Below, piece after piece: positions 24,312-32,881 of a DNA stretch of 64,000 bases (the stretch's first letter is position 1; every line of letters begins with the position of its first letter). The position numbers and the translations under genes are program-made. This stretch comes from CAWDVH01 sp963805705. Lineage in GTDB: Bacteria; Actinomycetota; Actinomycetes; Streptosporangiales; Streptosporangiaceae. The DNA is taken from positions 124,001-188,000 of the forward strand of contig CAWDVH010000001.1 in NCBI GenBank assembly GCA_963805705.1, written 5' to 3'. The notes below the pieces were generated by a model that was given only the letters and a program-made list of their open reading frames with translations, did not search any database and was not told the origin of the DNA.

Positions 24312-25254
24312 CACGCCCGCACCCCCCGCCGTCCGGCCGCAGACCGCTGGCCCGCAGACCACTGGCCCGCTGGTCGCCGGCCCGGTCCTGGCCGGCCCGG
24401 TACTCGTTCCAGGCCCAGGTCAGGGTGCGCCTGGCCAGTACCGCCAGCGCATGCCGCCGGTAGGCGGCCGTGCCGCGCACGTCATCGATCGGCGCCGCCG
24501 CCGCCGCGACCCGCCGGCCGAACTCACCGGCGATCAGCCCCGGCAGCTCGCCGCGCGACTCCCACAGGCCCGCCTCCTCCAGCGCCGCAGCCAGGAACTG
24601 CCCGGCGTCGGCGGCCGGCCGCGGGGTGGGCGCCGCCGATCCGATGCCGGTGCCGACGCTCCTGCGGGCTGGATCAAGGCCGATGCTGAACGAGGCAACC
24701 GCGATCACCATCGCGTTCCGGGTCCCGATCTTGCTGAACTGCTGGGGACCGGCGGCGGGCGGGATCAGGATCGCGAAGATGAGCTCGTCGGGGGCCAGCG
24801 CGTTCTGCTTGACGCCGGTGTAGAAGTCGTGCGCCGGGATCCGGCGGATGCCTCGTGTCGATGCCACCTCGACCTGGGCGCCGGCGGCCAGCAGCGGCGG
24901 GTGGCAGTCCCCGGCCGGTGAGGCCGCGCCGAGGTTGCCGCCGACGGTGCCGCGGTTGCGGATCTGCGGCGAGCCGACCGTGCGGGCCGCCATGGCCAGG
25001 CCCGGCAGCTGGTCACCGAGCTCGTCGATCACCCGCGCGTAGGTCACCCCGGCGCCCAGCCGGATCTGCCCGTTCTCGGTCGTCCACTGGCCGAGCTCGG
25101 GGACCCTGGTCAGGTCGAGCAGGGCATCAGGCCGCCGCACGTCGAAGTTGATCTCGACCATGACGTCGGTGCCGCCGGCCAGGGGCAGCGCGCCAGGCGC
25201 CGCCGCCCTGGCGGACAGCGCCTCGTCCCAGCTCGTCGGCTGCATGAAGTCCAC
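24292..25254 (-). CDS. xdhA: Xanthine dehydrogenase FAD-binding subunit
   Basis: About 320 residues; carries FAD and passes electrons to NAD+. CO-dehydrogenase flavoprotein signatures are PLAGGTDVMVEINFDVRRP and the FAD motif TVGGNLGAASPAGDCHPPLLA, followed by the C-terminal CODH-FAD domain (GPQQFSKIGTRNAMVIAVAS). The GTG at 25254 follows GAGGAG by 6 nt; ATG 25245 is also possible. The C-terminal tail has a short ASGLRASGL duplication. It is the first gene of the operon FAD - 2Fe-2S - deaminase - Moco subunit - DUF6986. Confidence 0.9.
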   Translation of the reverse strand: MDFMQPTSWDEALSARAAAPGALPLAGGTDVMVEINFDVRRPDALLDLTRVPELGQWTTENGQIRLGAGVTYARVIDELGDQLPGLAMAARTVGSPQIRNRGTVGGNLGAASPAGDCHPPLLAAGAQVEVASTRGIRRIPAHDFYTGVKQNALAPDELIFAILIPPAAGPQQFSKIGTRNAMVIAVASFSIGLDPARRSVGTGIGSAAPTPRPAADAGQFLAAALEEAGLWESRGELPGLIAGEFGRRVAAAAAPIDDVRGTAAYRRHALAVLARRTLTWAWNEYRAGQDRAGDQRASGLRASGLRPDGGGCGRARHDDG

Positions 25255-25361
25255 GGATCGCTCCTCGGACTCCATCCTCCCTGCCGGCGGCGCGCCGCCG
25301 CCACCGGGGCGGGCCGCGACGTGGCGGACTGCGACGTGGCGGGCTCGGCCGGGGCGAGGGC

Positions 25362-25775
25362 TCAGTGCGCGGTTGGCTCGCCTCGGTAGGTGCCGAACGA
25401 CCACTGGTTGCCCTCGGGATCGCGGACCGCGAAGTCCCGCGAGCCGTAGTCGGTGTCGTTCAGCTCCCGCAGGACAGTGGCCCCGGCCGCCGTGGCCCTC
25501 GCAAACAGGGCATCCGGCTCGTCGGTGACGACGTAGCACCCGAACGTGCCCGGTTCGCGCCACCCGTCGTCGGCGGAGCGCGTCTCGGGCGCCGAGCCCA
25601 GCATGATCCCGCCGCCGGGCGGCCAGGACAGCTGCGCGTGGTCGACGCGGTCACCGTCGCCGTACACGACGACCTCCTCGAATCCGAACGCGTCGATGAG
25701 GAAGCGGATGAGGGCCCTGGCGTCGCGCGCCCGGAGACTGGGCCAGACTTGCGGTGCTGGTGTTTTATCGTTCAT
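25362..25775 (-). CDS. VOC (glyoxalase/bleomycin-resistance) family protein
   Basis: 137 residues with the paired beta-alpha-beta-beta-beta modules of the vicinal-oxygen-chelate fold: WPSLRARDARALIRFLIDAFGFEEVV and GCYVVTDEPDALFARATAAGATVLRELNDTDYGSRDFAVRDPEGNQWSFGTY, the latter with the typical DPEGN metal-edge. The ATG at 25775 overlaps the AraC regulator stop (ATGA), a pairing common in actinomycetes. Substrate unknown; probably unrelated to purines. Confidence 0.85.
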   Translation of the reverse strand: MNDKTPAPQVWPSLRARDARALIRFLIDAFGFEEVVVYGDGDRVDHAQLSWPPGGGIMLGSAPETRSADDGWREPGTFGCYVVTDEPDALFARATAAGATVLRELNDTDYGSRDFAVRDPEGNQWSFGTYRGEPTAH

Positions 25776-26692
25776 GACCCCGAGTCTGTGCCCCCGCCGC
25801 CCGACATGGCTTGGACGAAACGGAACTCGCCCGCCAGCCACTCCGTCGGCGAGCAGCCCGCCAGGGCGCGAAACTCCCTGGCCAGATGGGCCTGGTCGTA
25901 GTAGCCGCAGTCGGCGGCCAGGTCGGCCAGGACCGGCGCGCCGTGGCCGGCCGGGGCGGCCTGGCTGGCCGAGACCCGCCGCGCCAGCAGCCGCCGGGCC
26001 TGGTGAAACCTGATGACGCGGGCCGCCGCCTTGGGCGTCAGCCCGGTCTCGGCCTGGAACCGGCCGCGCAGATGGCGCTCGCTCCATCCGGTGGCCGCGG
26101 CCAGGTCCGAGACGCTGCCCCGGCCGCCGGTGCGCAGTAGCCGCCGCCAGGCGTAGCCGACCTCGGCGCCCGCCGATCCGCCCGCCGATCCGCCCGCCGG
26201 GCGCTCACCGTGGCCGTCGCGGATCCTGGCCAGGAGCAGCCGGTCCAGGACGGCAAAACGAGCAGGCCAGCTGCGCTCGGCGCGCAATCGCTCCCGGATC
26301 TCCCGCGCGAACGGTCCCAGCAGCTCAGCCGCATCCAGATCGATATCAGCCAGTTCGCCGGCCGGTACTCCCAGCAACGCGCGCGTGCCCAGCGGGCTCA
26401 GCCCGAGCTGGATGCCCGACTGCCAGCCGTCGTGCGTGATGAGGGCGGGCGTCGTGTGCAGGCCGCCGATCAGAGTGTCGTACCGGTCGGGCGCCTGTCG
26501 CGGATCCGGATGGGCGGCGATGGCCAGCGGCTCGTCCAGCGTGAAGATCAGCGTCATGAACGGCGACGGCAGGCCGCGGTGGGCGGCCGGGGCGACTGCG
26601 GCCTGCCGGTACCCGCTGTAGTGCGCGATGAACGGCAGCAGCCCGGCCGCGGGGCGCCCCCGGACCGACTCGTCGATGCGGCCGCTGCTCAT
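25772..26692 (-). CDS. AraC family transcriptional regulator
   Basis: 306 residues. The N-terminal half is a sensor domain (FIAHYSGYRQAAVAPAAHRGLPSPFMTLIFTLDEP). The C-terminal two-HTH AraC domain (about 190-290) includes SVSDLAAATGWSERHLRGRF, LTPKAAARVIRFHQARRLL and LADLAADCGYYDQAHLAREFRALAGCSPTEW. It is translationally coupled to the VOC gene, which it probably controls. A role in purine regulation cannot be excluded given its place between the xdh and uox blocks. Confidence 0.87.
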   Translation of the reverse strand: MSSGRIDESVRGRPAAGLLPFIAHYSGYRQAAVAPAAHRGLPSPFMTLIFTLDEPLAIAAHPDPRQAPDRYDTLIGGLHTTPALITHDGWQSGIQLGLSPLGTRALLGVPAGELADIDLDAAELLGPFAREIRERLRAERSWPARFAVLDRLLLARIRDGHGERPAGGSAGGSAGAEVGYAWRRLLRTGGRGSVSDLAAATGWSERHLRGRFQAETGLTPKAAARVIRFHQARRLLARRVSASQAAPAGHGAPVLADLAADCGYYDQAHLAREFRALAGCSPTEWLAGEFRFVQAMSGGGGTDSGS

Positions 26693-26698
26693 CTCAGC

Positions 26699-26786
26699 AT
26701 TGTCTCAGGTCAAACGGCGCAGCCGCCTCAGCCGAACGCCGCGCCTCGCTCAGCCGAACGGCGCGGCCGTCTCAGCCGAACGACGC
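26699..26786 (-). repeat. 22-bp x4 tandem repeat containing the uricase stop codon
   Basis: Units at 26765-26786, 26743-26764, 26721-26742 and 26699-26720 (the last diverged) share CTCAGCCGAACG on the + strand. Each encodes A-x-F-G-stop on the minus strand, so the last codons and TGA of urate oxidase are repeated downstream. Confidence 0.9.
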
Positions 26787-27722
26787 GGCAGACTCCCATG
26801 CGGGTCCGGCGGGCTGGGCATCGTCGCGCTCCGCCGCGCACTGCAGCAGCCCGTACGGCCGGTCGGCCGCGTAGAAGACCTCGCCCGGATTCTGCAGCCC
26901 GAAAGGCGAGAGGTCGGCCAGGAAATGATGTTTGTTCGGGGCGGACAGCCGGATCTCCGCCACGTCGTCACGCGCCTCCAGGACGGCCTGGCCCATGGCC
27001 CAGAGGGTCTGCTGCAGCGCCAGGCTGTGGACCTGCGCGAAGCGCTCCAGCAGGATCTGCCGGATCTGCGCGTGCGCCTCGCCCCAGTAAGCCCCCGTGG
27101 CCTCTGCGGCCCACGTGACCCCCGTGACCCCGGCGGCTCCCGTGGCCTGATAGCGCCACCTCGCCGTCAGCGAGGTGGCCAGCACCCGGTCGCTGGTCTC
27201 CGCCAGCGTGGTGTAGCGGTCCTTCAGGAAGCCGGAGAACTCCGAGCCCGTCGACTTGAGCACGACGAGATCCTTCAGGCCGGAGACCACCCACGCGTGC
27301 TGCGCGGATCCGCGGCCCGCGACCGTCACCGCGGTCGTGCGGATGTCCTGGCCGGCGCGAACGAAGGTATGCGGGTGCTCCGATCCCGCCACGCTGACCC
27401 GCTCCCACCGGTACTCATCGACCTCGACCCGCGCCGTGGCGACCGATTCGATATCGCTGGCGAAGTGGCGCGCGAGCTCGAGCGCGTACTCCTCGATCTC
27501 GCCCACGCCTTTCTCTTTGGCATAGGCAAAACACGTGTTCTTCTGGCTGTCAGTGGGCAGCACCTGCGCCTGCTGACCGTGCACATGGGCGTCGGCGAAG
27601 TCGCCGCGCAGCGAGGTGGAGACGTTCAGGTCGCGGATCTCGTGCCGGTCGGTGTCGCGGTAGATCCGCACGACCCTGGTCTCCGCCTTGCCGTACTGGT
27701 TGGCGCCCAGGACGATGCTCAT
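26772..27722 (-). CDS. uox: Urate oxidase (uricase)
   Basis: 316 residues; oxidises urate with O2 to 5-hydroxyisourate without cofactor. The catalytic Thr lies in VLPTDSQKNTCFAYAKE, substrate-binding residues in HTFVRAG and VLKSTGSEFSGFLKDRYTTL, and the C-terminal signature is LSAPNKHHFLADLSPFGL. A small Ala/Gly/Val insertion (TGAAGVTGVTWAAEATGAY) interrupts the usual RWRY...W segment. It starts 2 nt after the uraH stop. The 3' end is inside a 22-bp tandem repeat. Confidence 0.95.
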   Translation of the reverse strand: MSIVLGANQYGKAETRVVRIYRDTDRHEIRDLNVSTSLRGDFADAHVHGQQAQVLPTDSQKNTCFAYAKEKGVGEIEEYALELARHFASDIESVATARVEVDEYRWERVSVAGSEHPHTFVRAGQDIRTTAVTVAGRGSAQHAWVVSGLKDLVVLKSTGSEFSGFLKDRYTTLAETSDRVLATSLTARWRYQATGAAGVTGVTWAAEATGAYWGEAHAQIRQILLERFAQVHSLALQQTLWAMGQAVLEARDDVAEIRLSAPNKHHFLADLSPFGLQNPGEVFYAADRPYGLLQCAAERDDAQPAGPAWESAASFG

Positions 27723-27724
27723 GG

Positions 27725-28084
27725 TCAGCTCCCGCGGTAGGTCGAGTAGGCAAACGGGCTGAGCAGCAGCGGCACATGGCAGTGCCCGGCGTCGCCGTCC
27801 AGCGCGAAGGTGATGATGACCTCGGGAAAGAACGCCGCCCGATGACCCTGCCCGGCCAGGTACGGGCCGGTCTCGAACACCAGCCGGTAGGTGCCCGCCG
27901 GCAGTCTGGGCGGCCCGAGGTCGCGAATCCGCCCGTCCTCATCGGTGCGCCCCCGCGCGATCTCGCCGCTCCCCCCGGCTGGCCCGGCTGGCCCGGCCCG
28001 CTCGAGCCGGACAGCGACGCCGACGGCGGGGGTGCCCGTGGCGGTGTCCAGCACGTGCGTGGTCACGGCGCTGACCTGGCTCAT
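27725..28084 (-). CDS. uraH: 5-hydroxyisourate hydrolase
   Basis: 119-residue transthyretin-like enzyme converting 5-hydroxyisourate to OHCU. Active-site His/Arg segments are VTTHVLDTATGTPA and the C-terminal CHVPLLLSPFAYSTYRGS signature, which separates it from true transthyretins. A Gly/Ala/Pro-rich insert (AGPAGPAGGSG) lies near residue 35. The ATG at 28084 overlaps the uraD stop (ATGA). Confidence 0.95.
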   Translation of the reverse strand: MSQVSAVTTHVLDTATGTPAVGVAVRLERAGPAGPAGGSGEIARGRTDEDGRIRDLGPPRLPAGTYRLVFETGPYLAGQGHRAAFFPEVIITFALDGDAGHCHVPLLLSPFAYSTYRGS

Positions 28085-28680
28085 GCGCTGCCCCCGATCA
28101 GCTTGCGCAGCCTTATCCGGTTAATCTTCTTCAGTTCAGAACGCACCACGTGCCACTCCGTCTCGCTGTCATGGCCCAGCCTCGCCCGCAGCACATCGAG
28201 CAGCTCACCGGCGCCGCGGCCCGTGGCGCAGACCAGGTAGATGTGGCCGAACCGCTGCTCATAGGCCGCATTGCCGTCCGCCAGAGCCTGCCGGGTGAGC
28301 TCGGCGGCACCATCCACGCCGGCCTGTTCCTGCCGGGACCACCGATCTGCCCCGGCGCCATGGTCGGGGCGCCCGTCCCGGTCCGGGCTGTCATCACGGC
28401 CCGTGACGACGGCCCGGCGCTCGCCGATCCTCGGGTGGCCAGCCAGCGCGTCGCGCAGGTCGGCCGTCGAGAGCCCGTCCGCGGCCGCATCAGCGCATTC
28501 CAGCAGGCTCGCGACGGAATCATACGGCCGCCCCGCGACGACCGCGTCGGCCCAGCGCGCCGACGAGCAGCAGGCCAGCGCCCCCCGCCGTGCCGCCGCG
28601 CCGGGCAGCCCGTTGAACGCCGCCAGGCGGCCCTGCTCGTCGTCCCCCGCCCAGGCCGACGGGGGCCCTGTAGGCCTCAT
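28081..28680 (-). CDS. uraD: OHCU decarboxylase
   Basis: About 199 residues; makes (S)-allantoin from OHCU, completing uricolysis. The family pattern is FNGLPGAAARRGALACCSSARWADAVV, then the catalytic His in LAGHPRIGER, then LADGNAAYEQRFGHIYLVCATGRGAGELLDVLRARL. The middle (about 105-130, DDSPDRDGRPDHGAGAD) is expanded relative to typical members. The ATG at 28680 is preferred; ATG 28695 would add five residues. It is first in the uraD-uraH-uox operon and divergent from ade. Confidence 0.92.
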   Translation of the reverse strand: MRPTGPPSAWAGDDEQGRLAAFNGLPGAAARRGALACCSSARWADAVVAGRPYDSVASLLECADAAADGLSTADLRDALAGHPRIGERRAVVTGRDDSPDRDGRPDHGAGADRWSRQEQAGVDGAAELTRQALADGNAAYEQRFGHIYLVCATGRGAGELLDVLRARLGHDSETEWHVVRSELKKINRIRLRKLIGGSA

Positions 28681-28706
28681 GACACCTGCCAACATACGGT
28701 CGTAGA

Positions 28707-28726
28707 CTCGGGCCAGCCAGCCCGAG
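28707..28726. promoter_or_regulatory. Inverted repeat between divergent uraD and ade
   Basis: CTCGGGC (28707-28713) and GCCCGAG (28720-28726) form a perfect 7-bp inverted repeat with a 6-nt centre, in the 60-bp gap between the two start codons and just before the GGAGG of ade. It may be a shared operator or an SD-proximal hairpin. Confidence 0.45.
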
Positions 28727-28740
28727 CCCCGGAGGTGATC

Positions 28741-30465
28741 ATGCCACCACGCCGGGGGACGCCTCGCGTCCTGGCCGTCGCGCGGGGCGACGAGCCCGCT
28801 GACCTGCTGCTGACCGGGGGCAGAATATTCGTCCCCGGCACCCGTGAGTGGATCGATGATGATCTCGCCATCGCGGACGGCGTCATCGCCGGCTGGGGGC
28901 CGCGCGAGGCACGAGAAGTCATCGACGTGTCCGGCGCCGCCCTGACGCCCGGGTTCGTGGACGCTCACATGCACCTGGAGTCGACCAAGCTCTGGGTCGA
29001 CGAATTCGTCCGGGCCGTGCTGCCGCACGGCACGACGGCGGTCGCCGCCGACCCGCACGAGATCGCCAATGTCTTCGGCGTCCGCGGCGTGGCCGCGCTG
29101 GCGCGGGCGGCTCAGGGCCTGCCGTTTACGTTCGGCATCTGCGCGTCGAGCTGCGTCCCCGCCTCGCCGTTCGAGAGCCCGGGCGCGCAGATCCACGCCG
29201 CGGAAGTCCGGCAGCTGCTCGACCAGCACGGCGCCCTCGGCGTCGCCGAGGTGATGAACTATCCCGGCGTCGTCGCCGGTGACGCCGAGCTGCTGGAGAA
29301 GATCGCCGCGGCGGGCGACCGGCGCGTGGACGGGCACGCGCCGGGCCTGACCGGCCGCGACCTGGACGCCTACCTGGCGGCCGGGATCGAGTCCGACCAT
29401 GAATGCACCACGCTGCGCGAGGTCCAGGAGAAGCGCCGGAAGGGCATGTGGATCTTCGTCAGGCAGGGCTCGGCGAGCAAGAACCTGGCCGGTCTCATCC
29501 CGACCGTGCTGCACCACGGCACCGAACGGGTCGCCCTGTGCAGCGACGACCGCGAGCCCGACACCCTGCTGGCGGAGGGTCACATCGACGACTGCGTCCG
29601 GCTCGCCGTCGCCAGCGGAGTGCGCATCGAGGACGCACTGGTCCTCGCGACGTCGAACCCGGCCCAGTACCACAACCTGGATCACCTGGGCTGGCTGGCG
29701 CCCGGCTATCAGGCCGACGTGCTCTGCTTCGACTCCCTGGCCACCCTGCGGCCCGCCCGCGTCTACCAGGCCGGCGCCCTGGTAGCCGAGGACGGGCACG
29801 TCGTTCCCGGCGCGGTGCCCGCGGTGGTGCCCCCGGCCTGGATGCGCGGGTCCGTCCACCTGGCCGGGCCGGTGGGCCCGGAAGCCTTCCATCTGGATCC
29901 GCCGGCCGGCGGCCGGGCCAGGGTCATCGGCATCGAGCCCGACACGCTGACGACGGCGCACCTGATCCTCGACGTGGCCGGCCAGGTCTCGCCCGTCGCG
30001 CGCATCGCCGTCGCCGAGCGGCATCTGCGGACGGGCCGGATCGGGCTCGGCTACGTGTCGGGCTTCGGCCTGGCCCGCGGCGCGATCGCCTCGACCGTGG
30101 CCCATGACGCGCACAACTGCATGATCGTCGGCGCTCTCGGGCCGTCCGGCCCCGCGGAGATGGCGGTCGCCCTGGCCCGCCTGGCCGAGCTGGGCGGCGG
30201 GCAGGTAGCGGTCCTGGACGGCCGGGTGCTGGCCGAGGTCGCCCTGCCCATCGCCGGCCTGATGAGCGACCAGAGCGCCACGACGGTGGCCGCGGCGATG
30301 CAGGCCCTGGAGGACACGGCGGCCCGTGTGCTCGGCGTCAGCATCGGCGCGCCGTTCATGCACCTGAGCTTCCTCGGCCTGTCCGTCATCCCGCAGCTGC
30401 GCATCACCGACCTAGGGCTGGTCGACGTCGACCAGTTCGCCCTGACCTCGGTCGTCCCCGGCTAG
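28741..30465 (+). CDS. ade: Adenine deaminase
   Basis: 574 residues; adenine to hypoxanthine, feeding xanthine dehydrogenase. The bacterial Ade pattern is DLLLTGGRIFVPG, the metal site PGFVDAHMHLESTKL, GTTAVAADPHEIANV, MNYPGVV, VDGHAPGLTGRDLDAYLAAGIESDHE and ALCSDDREPD. The C-terminal Ade domain ends GAPFMHLSFLGLSVIPQLRITDLGLVDV. The ATG at 28741 has GGAGG 5 nt upstream; GTG 28735 is an in-frame alternative. Confidence 0.95.
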   Translation: MPPRRGTPRVLAVARGDEPADLLLTGGRIFVPGTREWIDDDLAIADGVIAGWGPREAREVIDVSGAALTPGFVDAHMHLESTKLWVDEFVRAVLPHGTTAVAADPHEIANVFGVRGVAALARAAQGLPFTFGICASSCVPASPFESPGAQIHAAEVRQLLDQHGALGVAEVMNYPGVVAGDAELLEKIAAAGDRRVDGHAPGLTGRDLDAYLAAGIESDHECTTLREVQEKRRKGMWIFVRQGSASKNLAGLIPTVLHHGTERVALCSDDREPDTLLAEGHIDDCVRLAVASGVRIEDALVLATSNPAQYHNLDHLGWLAPGYQADVLCFDSLATLRPARVYQAGALVAEDGHVVPGAVPAVVPPAWMRGSVHLAGPVGPEAFHLDPPAGGRARVIGIEPDTLTTAHLILDVAGQVSPVARIAVAERHLRTGRIGLGYVSGFGLARGAIASTVAHDAHNCMIVGALGPSGPAEMAVALARLAELGGGQVAVLDGRVLAEVALPIAGLMSDQSATTVAAAMQALEDTAARVLGVSIGAPFMHLSFLGLSVIPQLRITDLGLVDVDQFALTSVVPG

Positions 30466-30507
30466 GCCGCCGGCCGCTCCCGCACGGGCCTACGGCTCCC
30501 GCACGGC

Positions 30508-30981
30508 CTACGGGACGCCTGCGGATCGCTCGCTGAGCGTGGCCAGCCCCCTGGCCGCCTCCAGGCGCACGTCATCACCGACACCATCATCGACCGCGAT
30601 CGCGCGGAACGCCTCCGCCGCCCATCGCCGGTCGCCGCGGGCCAGCATGGCCGCCTCCAGGCGCACGTCATCACCGACACCATCATCGACCGCGATACGG
30701 CAGCACGCCTCAGCCGCCGAACGCTCATCGATCCCGGTCAGCCCCCTGGCCGCCTCCAGGCGCACGTCATCACCGACGCCATCATCGACCGCGATCGCGC
30801 GGAACGCCTCCGCCGCCCACCGCCGGTCGCCGCGGGCCAGCATGGCCGCCTCCAGGCGCACGTCATCACCGACACCATCATCGACCGCGATACGGCAGCA
30901 CGCCTCAGCCGCCGAACGCTCATCGATCCCGGTCAGCCCCCTGGCCGCCTCAAGGCGGGCCTCATCGTCGTCCTCGAACAT
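30508..30981 (-). CDS. HEAT-like repeat protein made of near-identical duplicated units
   Basis: 157 residues composed almost entirely of alternating helical repeats (RLEAARGLTGIDERSAAEACCRIAVDDGVGDDV and RLEAAMLARGDRRWAAEAFRAIAVDDGVGDDV). A 65-residue pair is present twice, plus a partial third. Each 32-33-residue half fits a HEAT/PBS-lyase-like helix pair. The ATG at 30981 follows a spaced upstream region with a TGAGCGGCACCA direct repeat (about 31110-31155). No enzymatic part is present; such arrays usually act as protein-binding scaffolds, and here it may be the stand-alone tail of a larger lost gene. Convergent with ade. Function unknown. Confidence 0.65.
   Translation of the reverse strand: MFEDDDEARLEAARGLTGIDERSAAEACCRIAVDDGVGDDVRLEAAMLARGDRRWAAEAFRAIAVDDGVGDDVRLEAARGLTGIDERSAAEACCRIAVDDGVGDDVRLEAAMLARGDRRWAAEAFRAIAVDDGVGDDVRLEAARGLATLSERSAGVP
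30546..30935 (-). repeat. Near-identical 195-bp tandem duplication
   Basis: Units 30546-30740 and 30741-30935 differ at only about two or three positions by eye (for example ACACC/ACGCC and CCATC/CCACC), and a third partial unit begins at 30936. The very high identity implies recent duplication or ongoing homogenisation. Confidence 0.92.
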
Positions 30982-31217
30982 GGTCGCCTGGCCTTTCTCG
31001 GAGACGTCGCTGCCGTGAAACTTCCGCTGACGCAGCGCTGTGCCGTTGCCATCTCACTGGTGCCCGGGCGGCGCCCGGCATCTCAAGATACATCTCGATT
31101 GGCGGCTGCGTCCATGCTCATGAGCGGCACCATCTACGTTCCTGAGCGGCACCAATAGTGGGGATCGGACGGCCGCGGCGGGGCGCGGGGCATCGCGCCG
31201 TGGGGCGGGGGTGCGCG

Positions 31218-32663
31218 TTAGGCCGATGTTGCTGGTGTGGCCTGGCCTTCGGCTCGCACTTTCCTGGCGGCCAGCAGCCAGTAGACGATGCCACCGACGA
31301 ACAGGCCGAGGAACACGCTGAAGTCGGATCCGATCAGGCCGCCGTTCCGGCTGGCCAGGGGTCCGACGTACGGGGGGAAGGCGTTCAGCCACAGGGCGGC
31401 GACGATCATGCCGAGCACCTGGGCGATGATGGCCGGCCAGTGGAACCCGCCGTTTCGGAAGTACCGGCCGCCGCGCTCGTCGAACAGCGCGTCATGGTCA
31501 AAGCGGTTCCGGCGCAGGTAGCTGTCGACGAGGTAGATCGCGCACCAGGGGCCGAGCCACACGATGATGAACAGGATGAAGTCGGCGAGCAGCGTCAGGA
31601 AGTGCGAGGAGAACACCGCGTAGGCGGCCAGCACGCCGCAGATGACCGTGTCGATGGCGACGCACTGCAGGCGCTTCAGCCGGGGCACCAGGCTTTGCAG
31701 GGTCACGCCGGATGAGTACAGGTCCAGGGTGTTGATCGCGAACAGCTGGAGGATCGCGAAGATCAGGTAAGGAACGATGAACCAGCTGGGGAAGCCCGAG
31801 ATCAGGCCGTTGACCGACGTTGCGCCGGGCACTCCCGTGGCCACCGCCGCGCCCAGGACCTCCAGCAGCGCCGACGGGATGGCCCCGCCGAGCGCGACGG
31901 CCAGCACGATCCGCTTCTTGTCCGTGGCCTGCGGCAGGTACCTGGAGTAGTCGTTGCCGTTCTCCGTCCAGCCGAGGCCGCCGGCCGCGATGACCAGTGC
32001 GAGGAAGATGGTCAGGGCCCCCCAGCTCGCACCGTGCGCCGGCACGTGCAGGTTGACCTTCGAGCTGGTCAGGGCGGCCATGACGGCGAACAGCACCACG
32101 AACGGGATGGCGAGCCAGCGCAGGACCTTGAGCACCGCGGCGTGCCCGAGCAGCGGCAGCACCGCCTGGATCGCCACGGCGAGGATGATGAAGACCACCT
32201 TGGCCGCGGTCCCGGCGGTGAAATGAGCCTTGGACGCCAGCAGCACCGCCGCGAAGACGATCAGGGCAATGCCCTCGATCTCGAACCCGACCTGGGTCAC
32301 CCAGTTGAACAGCGAGGGCATCTTGTTGCCCCTGGGCCCGAATGGCGCCCGGCTGATCGCGAACGTCGTCGTGCCGGTGGCCGGCCCCTGCAGGCTGGCC
32401 AGGCCCGTCAGCAGGTAGGAGAGGTTACCGATGACGATGACCAGGACCGCCTGGGCGAAGGACAGCCCGAACACCACGACGGCCAGAGCCCCGTAGACCA
32501 GGAACTCGACGTTCCAGACCGCGCCCGCCCACATCCAGAACAGGCCGCTCGGCCTTCCCCACCGGCTGCCGGAAGGTATGTACTCGATGCCGCGCTGCTC
32601 GATCGAGGTGACCGACGGCCCTGCCTCGCTGGCCAGGACCGCGGGCTCGCCGGTGCTCGTCAC
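31218..32663 (-). CDS. NCS1-family nucleobase permease (purine-cytosine type)
   Basis: 481 residues with about 12 transmembrane helices. The family shows in SIEQRGIEYIPSGSRWGRPSGLFWMWAGAVWNVEFLVYGAL near the N-terminus and in GGLGWTENGNDYSRYLPQATDKKRIV, the substrate-site region of NCS1 cytosine/purine permeases, then LFAINTLDLYSSGVTLQ. Probably brings purines (adenine, guanine, hypoxanthine or allantoin) into the cell for the neighbouring catabolic enzymes. The gap 30982-31217 holds direct repeats only; 32664-32881 shows no gene. Confidence 0.88.
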   Translation of the reverse strand: MTSTGEPAVLASEAGPSVTSIEQRGIEYIPSGSRWGRPSGLFWMWAGAVWNVEFLVYGALAVVVFGLSFAQAVLVIVIGNLSYLLTGLASLQGPATGTTTFAISRAPFGPRGNKMPSLFNWVTQVGFEIEGIALIVFAAVLLASKAHFTAGTAAKVVFIILAVAIQAVLPLLGHAAVLKVLRWLAIPFVVLFAVMAALTSSKVNLHVPAHGASWGALTIFLALVIAAGGLGWTENGNDYSRYLPQATDKKRIVLAVALGGAIPSALLEVLGAAVATGVPGATSVNGLISGFPSWFIVPYLIFAILQLFAINTLDLYSSGVTLQSLVPRLKRLQCVAIDTVICGVLAAYAVFSSHFLTLLADFILFIIVWLGPWCAIYLVDSYLRRNRFDHDALFDERGGRYFRNGGFHWPAIIAQVLGMIVAALWLNAFPPYVGPLASRNGGLIGSDFSVFLGLFVGGIVYWLLAARKVRAEGQATPATSA

Positions 32664-32881
32664 TGGCCTGCCTCCCTGCTCGCTCCACCATGCCAGCGAC
32701 GTTGCCAGCCGACCCCGTGCATCGTGCTGAGGCGGAGATTACTACGGCACCCGCCCGGACCGGAAGGGAGCCTGGAGAGCCATGACCAGCCGCCGGATCG
32801 GGTGGATCGGCAGCGGCAATCGCGGGCCTGACCGCCGCTTGTAGACTGGTCAGCTGCCTTCTGCGAAGGAGCGATCGCGCC

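Noticed and set aside
30462..30728. Alternative proteins in the other frames of the HEAT-like repeat (both strands)
   Set aside because: They merely reflect the duplicated DNA, lack SDs and have no recognisable fold; the frame with acidic helical repeats is the coherent one.
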